From assembly GCF_900476375.1 (NCBI RefSeq), contig NZ_UPPP01000055.1:59859-123858 (forward strand): 64,000 bases of DNA, read 5' to 3'. The notes beneath the pieces were generated by a model. The model was given only the letters and a program-made list of their open reading frames with translations. It was not told the origin of the DNA and ran no database searches. Below, one piece after another: positions 8,819-18,397 of this stretch (position 1 is the stretch's first letter; the number at the start of each line of letters is the position of its first letter). The stretch is from Allolucifera butyrica (lineage in GTDB: Bacteria; Bacillota; Negativicutes; Sporomusales; UPPP01). The translations under genes were made by a program, and so were the position numbers.

Positions 8819-9208
8819 ATGGGGACAATGATTTTAGCCGGGGTGGTCATTATCGCGGCGGCAGCCTGGCTGCTTTATATCCGGTCGATGCGGGTCAAGG
8901 ATGGGGACAGACAGGACATTTCACCAACTGAGGCACTTGACCTTTGGCAGCAACAGTCAGCAGTTATTCTGGACGTACGCACGAAGGAAGAATATAATCA
9001 AGGCCATATCCCGGGTGTGCTTTGGATTCCTCTTGCCCAAATACCGGAGCGAACTAAGGAAATTCCCCGGCAGGGAAATGTGCTGGTTATTTGCCGGAGC
9101 GGGAACCGGAGCGGGCAAGCGGTTCGTTTTTTGCGGCAGCAGGGATTTGATAATATACGTAATATTGCCGGCGGCATGCTGAACTGGCGCGGACCGGTGG
9201 AAAAATAG
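8819..9208 (+). CDS. membrane-anchored rhodanese-like protein
   Basis: 129 aa. One N-terminal membrane segment (about residues 3-22) is followed by a single rhodanese domain: LDVRTKEEY near 50-58, GHIPGVLWIP, then the active loop CRSGNRSGQA near 92-101 with the catalytic Cys as first residue, and the terminal GGMLNW motif. The likely role is sulfur transfer or sulfide handling at the membrane, with the domain side not certain. The start ATG has AAGGGA about 12 bases upstream, which is slightly long. Confidence 0.85.
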   Translation: MGTMILAGVVIIAAAAWLLYIRSMRVKDGDRQDISPTEALDLWQQQSAVILDVRTKEEYNQGHIPGVLWIPLAQIPERTKEIPRQGNVLVICRSGNRSGQAVRFLRQQGFDNIRNIAGGMLNWRGPVEK

Positions 9209-9228
9209 GATAAAATAGCTGCCGGATA

Positions 9229-9237
9229 TGGTATAAT
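9229..9237 (+). promoter_or_regulatory. extended -10 promoter for cyclophilin gene
   Basis: TGGTATAAT, a TGN-TATAAT extended -10, lies 33 bases before the cyclophilin ATG. No good -35 is visible, which is usual for extended -10 promoters. Confidence 0.45.
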
Positions 9238-9269
9238 AAGGCTTATCACAGAAAAGCGGAGGAATTGAC

Positions 9270-9701
9270 ATGAAGAAAGCGATTGTTGAAATGGATAAAG
9301 GCAAGGTGGTTATTGAACTTTTCGCTAACGAGGCGCCTAAGACGGTGGCCAATTTTGAAAAATTGATTAATGAGGGATTTTATAACGGGCTAACCTTTCA
9401 CCGGGTTATTAAAGGGTTTGTTGCTCAAGGCGGCTGTCCTAACGGCAATGGTACCGGCGGGCCGGGATATACGATTTCCTGCGAAACCAAGGGAAACCCG
9501 CATAAACATGAACGGGGCGCTTTGTCGATGGCTCACCGGGGGCCAAATACGGGGGGCAGCCAGTTTTTCATTGTTTATGAGCCGCAGCCTCATCTGGACG
9601 GCGTACACACCGTATTTGGCAAAGTCATTGAAGGAATGGACGTAGTGGACCGGATCGAACAGGGAGATATTATGAATAAAGTGACTATGGTAGAGGAATA
9701 A
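9270..9701 (+). CDS. cyclophilin-type peptidyl-prolyl cis-trans isomerase
   Basis: 143 aa, compact bacterial cyclophilin. Catalytic Arg lies in [13 protein letters not shown] (near residues 43-55). Further hallmarks are the [16 protein letters not shown] segment (near 89-104) with the conserved Gln/Phe residues, and [11 protein letters not shown]. There is no signal peptide, so it is cytosolic. GGAGG precedes the ATG. It assists folding by isomerising Xaa-Pro bonds. Confidence 0.94.
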   Translation: MKKAIVEMDKGKVVIELFANEAPKTVANFEKLINEGFYNGLTFHRVIKGFVAQGGCPNGNGTGGPGYTISCETKGNPHKHERGALSMAHRGPNTGGSQFFIVYEPQPHLDGVHTVFGKVIEGMDVVDRIEQGDIMNKVTMVEE

Positions 9702-9770
9702 CGCCGGCAGAACAAGAAGCAGGACTGGGTTAATTGGTGCGGAAATCGTTTTTGCAGGGAGATGAGTCGT

Positions 9771-10232
9771 TTGGACGCCAAGATTGTCAATCCTTTTTTA
9801 GAAGCAGTTAGCCAGGTTCTGCCCCAACTGGGATTTCAGAATATTAGCCGCGGCAAAATGGGGGTACAGGAGCAGTTTGTCTTCAGTAAAGGGGTTACTA
9901 TTCTAATTGGTATGACGAATCAGGTGCGAGGCAATATTGCCTACAACATGTCGGAGTCAACGGCTAAAAAGTTTGCTTCAACCATGATGATGGGAATGCC
10001 GGTGGACGGACTGAATGAAATGGCTCAAAGCGCTATTGCCGAGTTGGTGAATATGGTAACAGCCAGTGCCGCTATCAGTCTGGAAAAACAGGGTTTGTTG
10101 GTGGATATTTCGCCGCCCAGCCTGATAATCGGCGAAAATTTTAAAGCCAGACTGAGCAATCACCGCTACTTGGCATTAGAGATGCTGGTGGACCAAGAAT
10201 TAGTGGAATTAAATATTGGACTGGAAAGTTGA
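9771..10232 (+). CDS. CheX-like chemotaxis phosphatase-family protein
   Basis: About 153 aa with the CheC/CheX/FliY fold. The N-terminus reads MDAKIVNPFLEAVSQVLPQLGF. The active-site Glu and Asn of the family fall in the helix AIAELVNMVTASA near residue 93-100. CheX enzymes dephosphorylate CheY-P. TTG at 9771 is preferred because AGGGAG is 9 bases upstream, while the ATG at 9762 directly abuts that site. No other che genes adjoin, but a soluble chemoreceptor is encoded at 52.9 kb. Ends just before a bidirectional terminator. Confidence 0.8.
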   Translation: MDAKIVNPFLEAVSQVLPQLGFQNISRGKMGVQEQFVFSKGVTILIGMTNQVRGNIAYNMSESTAKKFASTMMMGMPVDGLNEMAQSAIAELVNMVTASAAISLEKQGLLVDISPPSLIIGENFKARLSNHRYLALEMLVDQELVELNIGLES

Positions 10233-10236
10233 TTTT

Positions 10237-10265
10237 AAGAAAAACCGCGATAAGCGGTTTTTCTT
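10237..10265. terminator. bidirectional terminator between cheX-like gene and permease
   Basis: AAGAAAAACCGC - GATAA - GCGGTTTTTCTT, a perfect stem with A-run and T-run on both sides. The TAA stop of the leftward permease gene lies at its right edge, so both converging genes share it. Confidence 0.85.
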
Positions 10266-11664
10266 ATTGGTGGGAAACATCAACGGAGCCGGAGGCGAGA
10301 GTGCTGTTATGACGGCTGTAGCTGAAATATACTACCATGCCGACAACATACCAGGTGCCGAAAAAGATAAAAGTTTGTACCGGCAGGTTGGCGATCAGGT
10401 AACCGCAAAAGAGCACTGCCAGCGGTACGACTAAGCTTACGGCGGGGCAGCGGAAAGGACGATGGATATCCGGCTGGGTTCTGCGAAGCACCCATACGCC
10501 GATAGAAACGATGCAGAAGGCGAATAAGGTTCCCATATTACAGAGCTCGGCGATAATATGGATTGGTAATAAGCCGCTCATTATGCATACCACAACCCCG
10601 GTAATAGCAGTTATCCTGTGAGGGGTGCCATAGCGGGGATGGATTTTTACGAACCGCTGCGGAATCATGCCGTCCCGGGCCATGGCTAAGAAAACTCGGG
10701 TTTGTCCGTAAATCATGACCAATAATACGGTGGTAATGCCGCAGATAGCGCCCAAAGCGACGATAGCACTGCCGAAATTCATACTCAGATAACGCAGCGC
10801 AAAGGCTACCGGTTCACTATTATCTAAGGAGGAGTAGGGGACTACGCCGGTCAGGACAGCCGCTACCGCGATATACAGCACCGTGCAGGCAACCAGTGAG
10901 CCGACGATTCCAATGGGGATGTCTTTGTTGGGGCGTTTGCACTCTTCCGCGGCGGTGGAGACGGCGTCAAAACCAATATAGGCAAAAAAGACGATGGCTG
11001 CGCCGGTAGCTACGCCGCCGAACCCGAAAGGAAGAAAGGGATGCCAATTCAAAGGATTCACATGCGGTGCGGCTAAGAAGAGAAAAATGGCAACGCAGCC
11101 TAATTTAATGAAGACCAGTATTTTATTTAAGGTGGCGCTTTCTTTGGTACCCAATACCAATAAGAATGTCAGGCAGGCCACAATTAGAATCGCGGGAAGA
11201 TTGAGGATTCCTCCGTCCGATGGCACGGCGGTCCAGGCCAGGGGCAGAGTAATTCCGGCAGACTTGAGCAGTCCTACCATATAGCCGGACCAGCCGGCGG
11301 CTACAGCCGAAGCCCCGACGGTGTATTCACAAATTAAGGCCCAGCCCACAATAAAAGCGACAATTTCACCTAATGATGCATAGGCAAAGGTATAAGCGCT
11401 GCCTGCTACCGGTACCATTGCCGCCAGTTCGGCATATGCCAGCGCGGCAAAGGCGCAGGCAAGCCCGGACAGCACAAAGGATAGCATGATGCCGGGGCCG
11501 GCGTATTTAGCCGCCGCCACGCCGGTAAGGACAAAAATGCCTGTGCCGATAATACAGCCGATACCTAATAATACGAGGTCCAAGGCGCCGAGAGTCTTTT
11601 TTAGGGCATGCTTTTCAGTACCTGCGATTAGTTCCGCGATATTTTTGGTACGAAATAGATTCAT
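10264..11664 (-). CDS. amino acid permease (APC superfamily, YfnA/CAT-like)
   Basis: 466 aa with about 12 membrane segments. The N-terminal cytosolic stretch is followed by GIGCIIGTGIFVLTG (near residues 35-49), the substrate-binding unwound helix of APC transporters, and GFDAVSTAAEE near 230-240 typical of the cationic-amino-acid/YfnA group. AGGAGGG precedes the ATG. It lies 21 bases downstream of ald on the same strand, so it is the second gene of a sigma-54-driven operon. Import of alanine or a related amino acid is likely by context. Confidence 0.88.
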   Translation of the reverse strand: MNLFRTKNIAELIAGTEKHALKKTLGALDLVLLGIGCIIGTGIFVLTGVAAAKYAGPGIMLSFVLSGLACAFAALAYAELAAMVPVAGSAYTFAYASLGEIVAFIVGWALICEYTVGASAVAAGWSGYMVGLLKSAGITLPLAWTAVPSDGGILNLPAILIVACLTFLLVLGTKESATLNKILVFIKLGCVAIFLFLAAPHVNPLNWHPFLPFGFGGVATGAAIVFFAYIGFDAVSTAAEECKRPNKDIPIGIVGSLVACTVLYIAVAAVLTGVVPYSSLDNSEPVAFALRYLSMNFGSAIVALGAICGITTVLLVMIYGQTRVFLAMARDGMIPQRFVKIHPRYGTPHRITAITGVVVCIMSGLLPIHIIAELCNMGTLFAFCIVSIGVWVLRRTQPDIHRPFRCPAVSLVVPLAVLFCGYLIANLPVQTFIFFGTWYVVGMVVYFSYSRHNSTLASGSVDVSHQ

Positions 11665-11685
11665 TTTTTGTCCCTCCTTATAAGC

Positions 11686-12834
11686 TTAACCTACCATTCC
11701 GCCAGGTAATTCACCGGCTGCTGCCAATGCCTCGTTCAGGGGGGTGCATTTTAAACCGAGGGAATCGGCTACCGCCTTACAGGTTATTTTACCGCCGGCC
11801 ATATTGAGTCCTTTGGCAAGGGCGGCGTTCTCTTTGATCGCCCGCTTCCAACCCTTGTTGGCAAGCTGCAGGGCATAATCCAGCGTCACGTTGGTTAAGG
11901 CAAAAGTGGATGTACGGGCTACCGCCCCGGGCATGTTGGCTACTGCGTAATGAACTACGCCATGTTTAATATAAGTTGGATTACTATGAGTGGTAATGCG
12001 GTCAATCGTTGCAATCGAACCGCCCTGGTCAATGGCAACGTCGACAATAACCGAACCGGCGCTCATGGATTTTACCATTTCTTCGCTGACCAGTTTTGGC
12101 GCTTTGGCTCCCGGGATTAATACCGCACCTACCAGCAGGTCGGCCTGCCTTGTCCAACTGGCAATATTGTAGCTGTTAGACATCACGGTAACGACTCTTC
12201 CCCGGAAAAGGTCATCCAGGTATTGCAGCCTTTCGGCGGACTTATCCAGAATTGTAACCCGGGCCCCCAGGCCTACCGCCATTTTAGCCGCGTTGGTGCC
12301 CACAATGCCGCCGCCGATAATGACTACCTGGGCTGCTTCCACACCCGGTACTCCGCCGAGCAAAACGCCTTTTCCACCGCACGGTTTTTCCAGGAATTGC
12401 GCGCCGATCTGAATCGACATCCGGCCGGCAACTTCACTCATTGGCACTAATAACGGCAAAGTACGGTTTACCTCGATCGTTTCGTATGCAATGCCGGTTA
12501 CTTGTTTGGCCAATAAGGATTCGGTCAGTTCCGGCTCAGGGGCAAGATGCAAATACGTGAATAGGATTTGTCCCTGCTTAAACAAGTCATACTCGGCCGG
12601 CAGCGGCTCCTTAACTTTCATGATCATGTCTGCATTTCCAAATATGTCTTGGGAGGTCTCCAGGATGTCCGCTCCGGCTTCTTGATAGGCTTCGTTGCTG
12701 ATTCCGCTGCCGATACCGGCATCTTTTTCGATGATAACGCGATGACCGGCTTTACAAAGAGCGGTTACTCCCGCGGGGGTGATAGCAACCCGGTTTTCAT
12801 TGTTTTTGATTTCTTTCGGTACGCCAATAATCAT
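11686..12834 (-). CDS. ald: alanine dehydrogenase
   Basis: 382 aa; the family is usually 370-380. It interconverts L-alanine and pyruvate plus ammonium with NAD. The N-terminus [20 protein letters not shown] is diagnostic (Arg15 and Lys74-equivalents bind pyruvate). The Rossmann motif [18 protein letters not shown] lies near residues 173-190 and the [11 protein letters not shown] segment near 298-308. AGGAGG lies before the ATG. First gene of the ald-permease operon under the sigma-54 promoter at 12873-12888, opposite a divergent activator gene. Likely supports growth on alanine or nitrogen balancing. Confidence 0.95.
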   Translation of the reverse strand: MIIGVPKEIKNNENRVAITPAGVTALCKAGHRVIIEKDAGIGSGISNEAYQEAGADILETSQDIFGNADMIMKVKEPLPAEYDLFKQGQILFTYLHLAPEPELTESLLAKQVTGIAYETIEVNRTLPLLVPMSEVAGRMSIQIGAQFLEKPCGGKGVLLGGVPGVEAAQVVIIGGGIVGTNAAKMAVGLGARVTILDKSAERLQYLDDLFRGRVVTVMSNSYNIASWTRQADLLVGAVLIPGAKAPKLVSEEMVKSMSAGSVIVDVAIDQGGSIATIDRITTHSNPTYIKHGVVHYAVANMPGAVARTSTFALTNVTLDYALQLANKGWKRAIKENAALAKGLNMAGGKITCKAVADSLGLKCTPLNEALAAAGELPGGMVG

Positions 12835-12872
12835 AGATAAATAACCTCCTTATGTATGATGACCACTTTTTA

Positions 12873-12888
12873 TGCAATTCCGGTGCCA
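12873..12888 (-). promoter_or_regulatory. sigma-54 promoter of ald operon
   Basis: Read on the minus strand: TGGCACCGGAATTGCA. This matches the -24/-12 consensus TGGCAC-N5-TTGC exactly. The predicted start is about 27 bases before the ald ATG, with an AGGAGG ribosome site between. The divergent gene encodes a sigma-54 activator. No other sigma-54 element as good was seen in the window. Confidence 0.88.
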
Positions 12889-12930
12889 ACATAGATGACC
12901 GGTAAATTTAAATCCACTTTGTCCAGTATG

Positions 12931-12950
12931 CCGGAACGAAATGTTTCCAA
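12931..12950. promoter_or_regulatory. candidate upstream activator site for the ald operon
   Basis: GGAACGAAATGTTTCC is an imperfect inverted repeat centred about 60 bases upstream of the sigma-54 promoter, a usual position for an enhancer-binding site. Only the location and symmetry support it. Confidence 0.25.
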
Positions 12951-13053
12951 AGGCTGGTGCGAAATCATTCCAACTGGTACGACTCGATTCCGGTAGTTGT
13001 TTGCTAATTACGGTAAGACGGTTTTTGAATCGCTTTTGGGCTTTTCGCGTTAG

Positions 13054-13097
13054 CCCTGCGCTATGAGCTGAAAGACCGCGCTAGCGGCTTTTCTTAC
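13054..13097 (+). repeat. intergenic repeat family R2, copy 1 with hairpin
   Basis: CCCTGCGCTATGAGCTGAAA followed by CCGC-GCTA-GCGG and TTTTCTT. The first part recurs in reverse at 26614-26636 and shortened at 37990-38007; the second part recurs at 44152-44183. The hairpin looks like a terminator yet sits at the 5' side of the sigma-54 activator gene. Confidence 0.55.
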
Positions 13098-13213
13098 AGT
13101 AACAGAAAGTGGAATGGTTTTTGCATAAAATAAGGTTGTCAGGATTTCATATTTACGATGATGGCAAAAAATGGAACCGGCCAATGACCTTGCTTGATCT
13201 GGAGGTAATAGGA

Positions 13214-14794
13214 ATGGCGAATCTATGTCTCAAAATTCCCAATCGGGACCGGGTAGGTCTCGTTCTTGACATTTCCCGCGTTTTAGTAGAGCGAAATATT
13301 AACATCATTTTCATGGAAGTGACGCCGAATGTTATGTATCTTGAAATCGAACCGGTAATGCCGGACTGTTTCGCCTGGCTTCGCGAGCAACTACTGGAAA
13401 TCCCGCAAATAGACGGTGTGATTAAAATTTCACATATGCCTTATCAGGAAAGGGAACAGCGGCTGAAAACGGTAATGGATTCTATCGGTGAAGGCATCGT
13501 GGCCATTAATCAGCAGGAGGTCATAACTCATTTTAATCCGGCCGCCGAACGGATTTTAAACTACAAGGAAAATGAAGTGCTGGGAAAAAAGATCGGCGAA
13601 ATTACCGGTCCCAATGTGCCGCTGCTGCATGCGCTGCATAACGATGCTCCTTATAACAATCGGGAACTGGTCGTGACAACTCCCCGGGGGAATAGTCATT
13701 ACGTTACCAGCGGCCGGCCGATCAAGAACGGCAAAGGGGCTGTTATCGGGGCGGTGGCGGTATTAAAGGCGATGCATGATGTTCAGGAACTGGTTTACTC
13801 GGTTACCAAACCTCACAGCAATACGTTTGCCGATATTCTTCATATCAGCGATTCGATGCAGCGGGTAATTGACCTGGCCAAATTGGTTGCTCAAAATGAT
13901 TCTACCGTGCTGATCCGCGGTGAAAGCGGCACCGGCAAGGAACTGTTTGCCCGGGCGATCCATGCGGAAAGTCTTCGCCGGGAGAAAATTTTTGCGCCCG
14001 TTAATTGCGCCGCTTTGCCGGATACGCTTCTGGAAAGCGAACTCTTTGGCTATGAGGATGGTTCTTTTACCGGCGCCAGGAAAGGCGGTAAACAGGGGCT
14101 TCTTGAGTATGCCGACGGCGGTACGATCTTTCTGGATGAAATCGGAGAACTTTCCGGCAGTCTACAGGCAAAATTACTGCGGTTTTTGCAGGAAGAAAAG
14201 GTCCGGCGTATCGGCGGCAACCGGGAAATTGCGGTGAATGTCCGGATTATTACCGCTACTCACCGCAATCTGGAAGAAATGATTCGCAATAATCAATTCC
14301 GGGATGATTTGTATTATCGTCTGAATGTAATTCCCATTCATATTCCGCCGCTGCGGGAACGGAAAGAGGATTTGCCGCTGTTGATTGAAAGCTTGTTGTT
14401 AAAATTGAATCATCGTTTGAAAAAGCAAATTACCCGCCTTTCGGAAGCGGCAATGCACAAATTGATGCAGCACGATTGGCAGGGAAACGTCCGGGAACTG
14501 GAGAATGTAATGGAACGTTCTGTCAGTCTGGCCTGTCAAGGCGAAATTGCGCAGGACCATATTATTTTGGATTCCGAGACGGCAACGGTTCGATTCCTTT
14601 CTTCGCCAAGTCCGCTTCCCGCCCGGAAATTAAAAGAAGTCCTTGCGGAACTGGAGTGCCAAATTTTGCAGGAAGCGATGCGTAAATACGGCTCATCACG
14701 TCAAGTCGGAAAAGTATTAGGTTTGTCTCATACCGCGGTGCTGAAGCGGATGCGAAAATACGAACGGGGGGAAAACCCGCCGCTGCCAAATTAA
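13214..14794 (+). CDS. sigma-54-dependent transcriptional activator with ACT and PAS domains (TyrR-like)
   Basis: 526 aa. Domains in order: ACT-like amino-acid-sensing domain (about 1-75), PAS (about 80-190), AAA+ sigma-54 interaction domain (about 210-440) and a Fis-type HTH at the C-terminus (about 480-520). The AAA+ part has Walker A GESGTGKE, the sigma-54 contact loop (here [15 protein letters not shown]), Walker [11 protein letters not shown] and the R-finger region. ATG at 13214 is chosen for GGAGG 8 bases upstream; an in-frame start 105 bases earlier lacks such a site. It is divergent from ald, whose promoter is sigma-54 type, so it very probably activates ald and the permease in response to an amino acid. 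The variant YEDGS replaces the more common YEKGA in the contact loop. Confidence 0.93.
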   Translation: MANLCLKIPNRDRVGLVLDISRVLVERNINIIFMEVTPNVMYLEIEPVMPDCFAWLREQLLEIPQIDGVIKISHMPYQEREQRLKTVMDSIGEGIVAINQQEVITHFNPAAERILNYKENEVLGKKIGEITGPNVPLLHALHNDAPYNNRELVVTTPRGNSHYVTSGRPIKNGKGAVIGAVAVLKAMHDVQELVYSVTKPHSNTFADILHISDSMQRVIDLAKLVAQNDSTVLIRGESGTGKELFARAIHAESLRREKIFAPVNCAALPDTLLESELFGYEDGSFTGARKGGKQGLLEYADGGTIFLDEIGELSGSLQAKLLRFLQEEKVRRIGGNREIAVNVRIITATHRNLEEMIRNNQFRDDLYYRLNVIPIHIPPLRERKEDLPLLIESLLLKLNHRLKKQITRLSEAAMHKLMQHDWQGNVRELENVMERSVSLACQGEIAQDHIILDSETATVRFLSSPSPLPARKLKEVLAELECQILQEAMRKYGSSRQVGKVLGLSHTAVLKRMRKYERGENPPLPN

Positions 14795-14800
14795 TAAGTA

Positions 14801-14830
14801 AGAAAAACCGCTCTTCGGAGCGGTTTTTCT
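14801..14830 (+). terminator. terminator of sigma-54 activator gene
   Basis: AGAAAAACCGCTC-TTCG-GAGCGGTTTTTCT: 13-bp stem with a stable TTCG tetraloop and T-run. Confidence 0.88.
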
Positions 14831-14848
14831 TTATATTCTTATACAAGT

Positions 14849-14915
14849 CGCTTTTCGTGAAATGCCGAAAAATAAAATACTTTCTTCCTGCTTAAAGACC
14901 CGTTGGGTCTTTCTT
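14849..14915 (+). repeat. structured repeat R1, copy A (shortened)
   Basis: Contains CGAAAAATAAAATACTTTC and then AAAGACCC-GTT-GGGTCTTTCTT. The same order is found at 23803-23919, 58307-58416 and in reverse at 57325-57434. This copy keeps only the short left arm CTTTTCG. Confidence 0.65.
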
Positions 14916-14978
14916 AGCATATAGGATAAGCCTCATTCATATAAGTAATTATCGTTAGTGCGAAAGAGGGAATCCTTT

Positions 14979-16232
14979 GTGCGAAATGCTACCCTGACAT
15001 TATGTTCGGTATTTTGGCTGCTATTATGGCTGACCCCGGCTTATGCCGGACAAGACCCGTCGATTTACCTTTTGCTTATCAATATACCCAGCCGGACAAT
15101 GGACTTTTATATCGGGCACCACCTTGTAAAGCAATACCGGGTCGCTGTCGGGAAAGCCGATACACCGACGCCGCTGGGCACGTATTCCATTTTTTATAAG
15201 GAAGTCAATCCTGCCTGGTATCCGCCGGAGAGGCCGGGCTTTAGTGTTCCGTCCGGTCCGGACAATCCGTTGGGCTATCGCTGGATGGGGTTTTGGGAAA
15301 ACTATGGTATTCACGGCACCAATGCTCCCTGGGCTATTGGCATGGCTGTTTCCAACGGCTGTGTCCGGATGCGGGAAGAAGATGTGGAAGAACTGTATGC
15401 GTCCATACCCTGCGGTGCGGTTGTGAAAACTGTCTATGACCGGGTAAGGCTGCATGTTGACAGGGATGGATGGGTATTTTTGTCTATTTATCCGGATCTA
15501 TATGATTATAAGAAAGTTACTTTGGCCCAGGTTGATTCGCTCGTGGCGACGGCTGGTTTGAAGGACTGGGTCGGGGCGGAGATGCTGCAGCATTTTATTG
15601 CCGAACAGGGCGAGCGGCAGATCTTGTTGGGCCAAATTCATAATATTAAAGTCAATCAAATGTCTTTACCGTCAAAAGCGGTTACGAAGAATCATATAAC
15701 GTATATTCCGGTTGATGCGATAGCGGCCAGTCTGCATATTCCAATAGTATGGGACGCAGGCAAACAGACGGTGCAATGGCAAGGACGCTGCTTCCCGGGA
15801 ATTAGCAAGGGGAAAAGCATTTATATGACGGAGGATAATGCCCAAAAACTTTTTGGCTACCGGAAACGCTGGGATGAAAATACCCTGAAAATTATGATCC
15901 CTACGCTTCGGCTGCAGGACAGGGTCGTTTCTTTCGAAGTACACCGGCAAAATGGACAGATCGCCATACCGGTATTGACGCTGGCCGACTTACTTGGCCG
16001 GAAAGTAAACTGGGAACCGGGACAGCGCAGGATGCGGGCCGGGGTGAGATGGTTTCCTGTAACTTTAATCAATGGGATTCCTTACATTACGGAAAATGTG
16101 GCCCGGGAATATTTTGATACGGACTTTACATGGAATGATAAAGAGCAAACGGCTGCAATCCGGTTTCCCATCCATCCGGTTGATTATTCTATGTACCTTG
16201 ATTATATGGGAGACTTCACGGACTGCAGGTGA
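14979..16232 (+). CDS. secreted L,D-transpeptidase (YkuD) with C-terminal copper-amine-oxidase-like domain
   Basis: 417 aa. Signal peptide (about 1-23, ending TPAYA) then a YkuD domain (about 27-145) with the catalytic signature around HGTNAPWAIG...SNGCVRM, the Cys near residue 130 being the nucleophile. The C-terminal 200 residues resemble stalk domains of copper amine oxidase N-terminal type (repeated IPV/LADLLG and strand-rich segments). It cross-links peptidoglycan or attaches envelope proteins; a spore-cortex or cell-wall role suits the prkA cluster behind it. GTG at 14979 is preferred (GAGGG 9 bases upstream); an in-frame GTG at 14958 is possible. Confidence 0.87.
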   Translation: MRNATLTLCSVFWLLLWLTPAYAGQDPSIYLLLINIPSRTMDFYIGHHLVKQYRVAVGKADTPTPLGTYSIFYKEVNPAWYPPERPGFSVPSGPDNPLGYRWMGFWENYGIHGTNAPWAIGMAVSNGCVRMREEDVEELYASIPCGAVVKTVYDRVRLHVDRDGWVFLSIYPDLYDYKKVTLAQVDSLVATAGLKDWVGAEMLQHFIAEQGERQILLGQIHNIKVNQMSLPSKAVTKNHITYIPVDAIAASLHIPIVWDAGKQTVQWQGRCFPGISKGKSIYMTEDNAQKLFGYRKRWDENTLKIMIPTLRLQDRVVSFEVHRQNGQIAIPVLTLADLLGRKVNWEPGQRRMRAGVRWFPVTLINGIPYITENVAREYFDTDFTWNDKEQTAAIRFPIHPVDYSMYLDYMGDFTDCR

Positions 16233-16253
16233 AAGCTTAGCGGTCCTTTTTTT
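16220..16253 (+). terminator. terminator overlapping the L,D-transpeptidase stop
   Basis: GGACTGC / GCGGTCC stem (one G-T pair) with TTTTTTT directly after. The left arm is inside the last codons and the stop lies in the loop. Confidence 0.65.
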
Positions 16254-16267
16254 CCTTTATAAATGTT

Positions 16268-16312
16268 TCCATAAACATCCTTTAGACAAAACTAAATGAA
16301 TTTGATAGAGTG
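16268..16312 (+). promoter_or_regulatory. promoter-like module shared with the 35-aa gene (prkA side)
   Basis: TTCCATAAACATCCTTTAGA followed by ATGAATTTGATAGAGTGG is repeated with few changes at 23436-23482. The internal spacing (TTAGAC, 18 bases, TAGAGT) could be -35/-10. It precedes the prkA operon, so it may be a sporulation promoter or operator. Confidence 0.45.
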
Positions 16313-16430
16313 GAATCACAAAGAACTAATGTATATATATAATACAATAAAGTGTAACTTTGTTGGTGGTAAAGAACAATGATGGCTTATCAAATTAATA
16401 TTTAACAATGAAATAGGAGGGGAGATTCAG

Positions 16431-18359
16431 ATGAGTCGATTGGATTTTGCCGGGCTGATAAAAAAAGACCGGGAAGAGCGCCAGCACGAACATTTTACCG
16501 GTACGCTGCTTGATTACCTGAATATTGTCAAAGCAACACCCAAAATTACTATGCTGTCACATCAGCGAATGTATGAGCTTCTTGCATCTCCCGGCATTGA
16601 AACTATAAAGGCGGAGGAAAATCCGCGGCTAAAAAGGATTTATGGCAATGAAACGCTAAAACGATATCGTTTCTTCCAAGACGAATTTTTCGGTATTGAT
16701 AAGAGTATCATGAAGATTATGCGTTATCTTCATTCCGCCTCAATGAAAGGGGAAGAATCCCGTCAGGTGCTGTATCTGGTCGGTCCCGTGGGAGCCGGAA
16801 AGTCGTCGCTTATGGAGGCCTTGAAAAAGGCACTGGAAATGAGTCCGCCGATCTATGTAATACAGGACTGTCCTATGCGGGAGGAGCCGCTGCACTTAAT
16901 TCCGAAACATCTCCGTCCTCAGTTCGAGGAAGTGCTGGGAGTCAAAATTGAGGGGGATTTGTGCCCTGTCTGCCGGTATCGATTAAAGAACGAATATAAG
17001 GGTGAATTTGAACGTTTTCCCATAACTGTGGCGGAATTCTCCATTCGTGCCCGCAAAGGCATCGGCGTGGTACCGCCGGTAGACCCCAACAATCAGGATA
17101 CGTCGGTCCTGTCGGGGTCGGTTGATATATCCAAGATGGACCTGTATCCCGAAGATGACCCGCGGGTGCTTTCGCTAAACGGCGCTTTCAATGTCGGCAA
17201 CCGGGGAATTGTCGAATTTATCGAGGTCTTTAAAAATGATGTGGAATATTTACACACCATGATTACAGCCACCCAGGAAAAATCTATTCCATCCCCGGGA
17301 AAAGGGTCAATGATTTATTTCGACGGAATTATTCTGGCTCATTCCAATGAAGCGGAATGGAATAAATTCAAGTCTGACCATACGAATGAAGCCATTTTGG
17401 ACCGGATAGTAAAGGTGGAGGTCCCGTACTGTCTGGAACTGGATGAAGAGACGAAAATTTATCGTAAAATATTGAAGAACAGCAGCTTTAATGCCCATAT
17501 TGCGCCTCATACCATTGAGATGGCGTCCATGTTCGCCATTCTGACCCGTCTGGCACCTTCCGCTAAGGTTGACCCATTGACCAAGCTGAAAATCTATAAT
17601 GGGGAAGAAATCGTGGAGAAAGGGTCCACCAAAAAGATTGACATTTTTGAGCTGCGGGAAGAAGAGCAGCGGGAAGGAATGACGGGCATTTCCACCCGCT
17701 TCATCATGAAGGCGCTGGATACGACCCTGTCGGAAGCGGAAACCAATTGCATCAATCCCATTGCCGTCTTGGATAATCTGATTAAGGCTACCAAGGAAAT
17801 GGCTATTGCCGAAGATGAACGCAAGCGTTATCTGGGCTTTTTACAGGATACCGTTAAGAAAGAATACAATAAAATTTTGGAAAAGGAAGTCACCAAGGCT
17901 TTTATTCATGGCTATCAGGAGCAGGCTGAAAGCCTGTTTAACAATTATCTTGACCATGCGGAAGCTTATGTTAATGCTACCAAAATTAAGGATAAAAATA
18001 CCGGGGAAGAACTGAATCCGGATATTAAGTTCCTGCAGTCCATCGAGGAGCAGATCGGTATCGGCAGCACGGCGGCTACGGGATTCCGGCAGGATGTGAC
18101 GGCTTATATGTTCTCGCTTCTGCGTAACGGTGGCAAGATTCATTACCAAAGCTATGAGCCGCTGAAAGAGGCGATAGAAAAGAAATTGACGGCATCGGTG
18201 AAAGAGTTGTCCCGGGTAGTTACCAAAGCAAGAGTGCGGGACCGGGAACAGGACTCCAAATTCAATGCCATGGTAGAGGAAATGAAACACCATGGGTACT
18301 GTGACCATTGTTGTAATGTGATTTTGAAATATGCTGCCAACAACTTGTGGAAGGATTAA
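16431..18359 (+). CDS. prkA: PrkA family serine protein kinase / AAA+ protein
   Basis: 642 aa (Bacillus PrkA is 631). N-terminal AAA+ PrkA domain with Walker A GPVGAGKSS near residue 118-126 and a Cys pair CPVCRYRLK near 180; the C-terminal kinase-like domain resembles cAMP-dependent kinases distantly. The C-terminus has CDHCC. PrkA is known from Bacillus as a sporulation gene of the mother cell that supports sigma-K dependent expression. Strong AGGAGGGGAG site before ATG. First gene of prkA-yhbH-spoVR. Confidence 0.95.
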   Translation: MSRLDFAGLIKKDREERQHEHFTGTLLDYLNIVKATPKITMLSHQRMYELLASPGIETIKAEENPRLKRIYGNETLKRYRFFQDEFFGIDKSIMKIMRYLHSASMKGEESRQVLYLVGPVGAGKSSLMEALKKALEMSPPIYVIQDCPMREEPLHLIPKHLRPQFEEVLGVKIEGDLCPVCRYRLKNEYKGEFERFPITVAEFSIRARKGIGVVPPVDPNNQDTSVLSGSVDISKMDLYPEDDPRVLSLNGAFNVGNRGIVEFIEVFKNDVEYLHTMITATQEKSIPSPGKGSMIYFDGIILAHSNEAEWNKFKSDHTNEAILDRIVKVEVPYCLELDEETKIYRKILKNSSFNAHIAPHTIEMASMFAILTRLAPSAKVDPLTKLKIYNGEEIVEKGSTKKIDIFELREEEQREGMTGISTRFIMKALDTTLSEAETNCINPIAVLDNLIKATKEMAIAEDERKRYLGFLQDTVKKEYNKILEKEVTKAFIHGYQEQAESLFNNYLDHAEAYVNATKIKDKNTGEELNPDIKFLQSIEEQIGIGSTAATGFRQDVTAYMFSLLRNGGKIHYQSYEPLKEAIEKKLTASVKELSRVVTKARVRDREQDSKFNAMVEEMKHHGYCDHCCNVILKYAANNLWKD

Positions 18360-18397
18360 TTCCGGGACCGGCAGAGAAAATGAGGGAGGGAGAGACC

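Noticed and set aside
16342..16348. ATACAAT before prkA as a sigma-E -10
   Set aside because: No matching -35 (ATANNTT) at 13-15 bases; the shared module further upstream is a better candidate.
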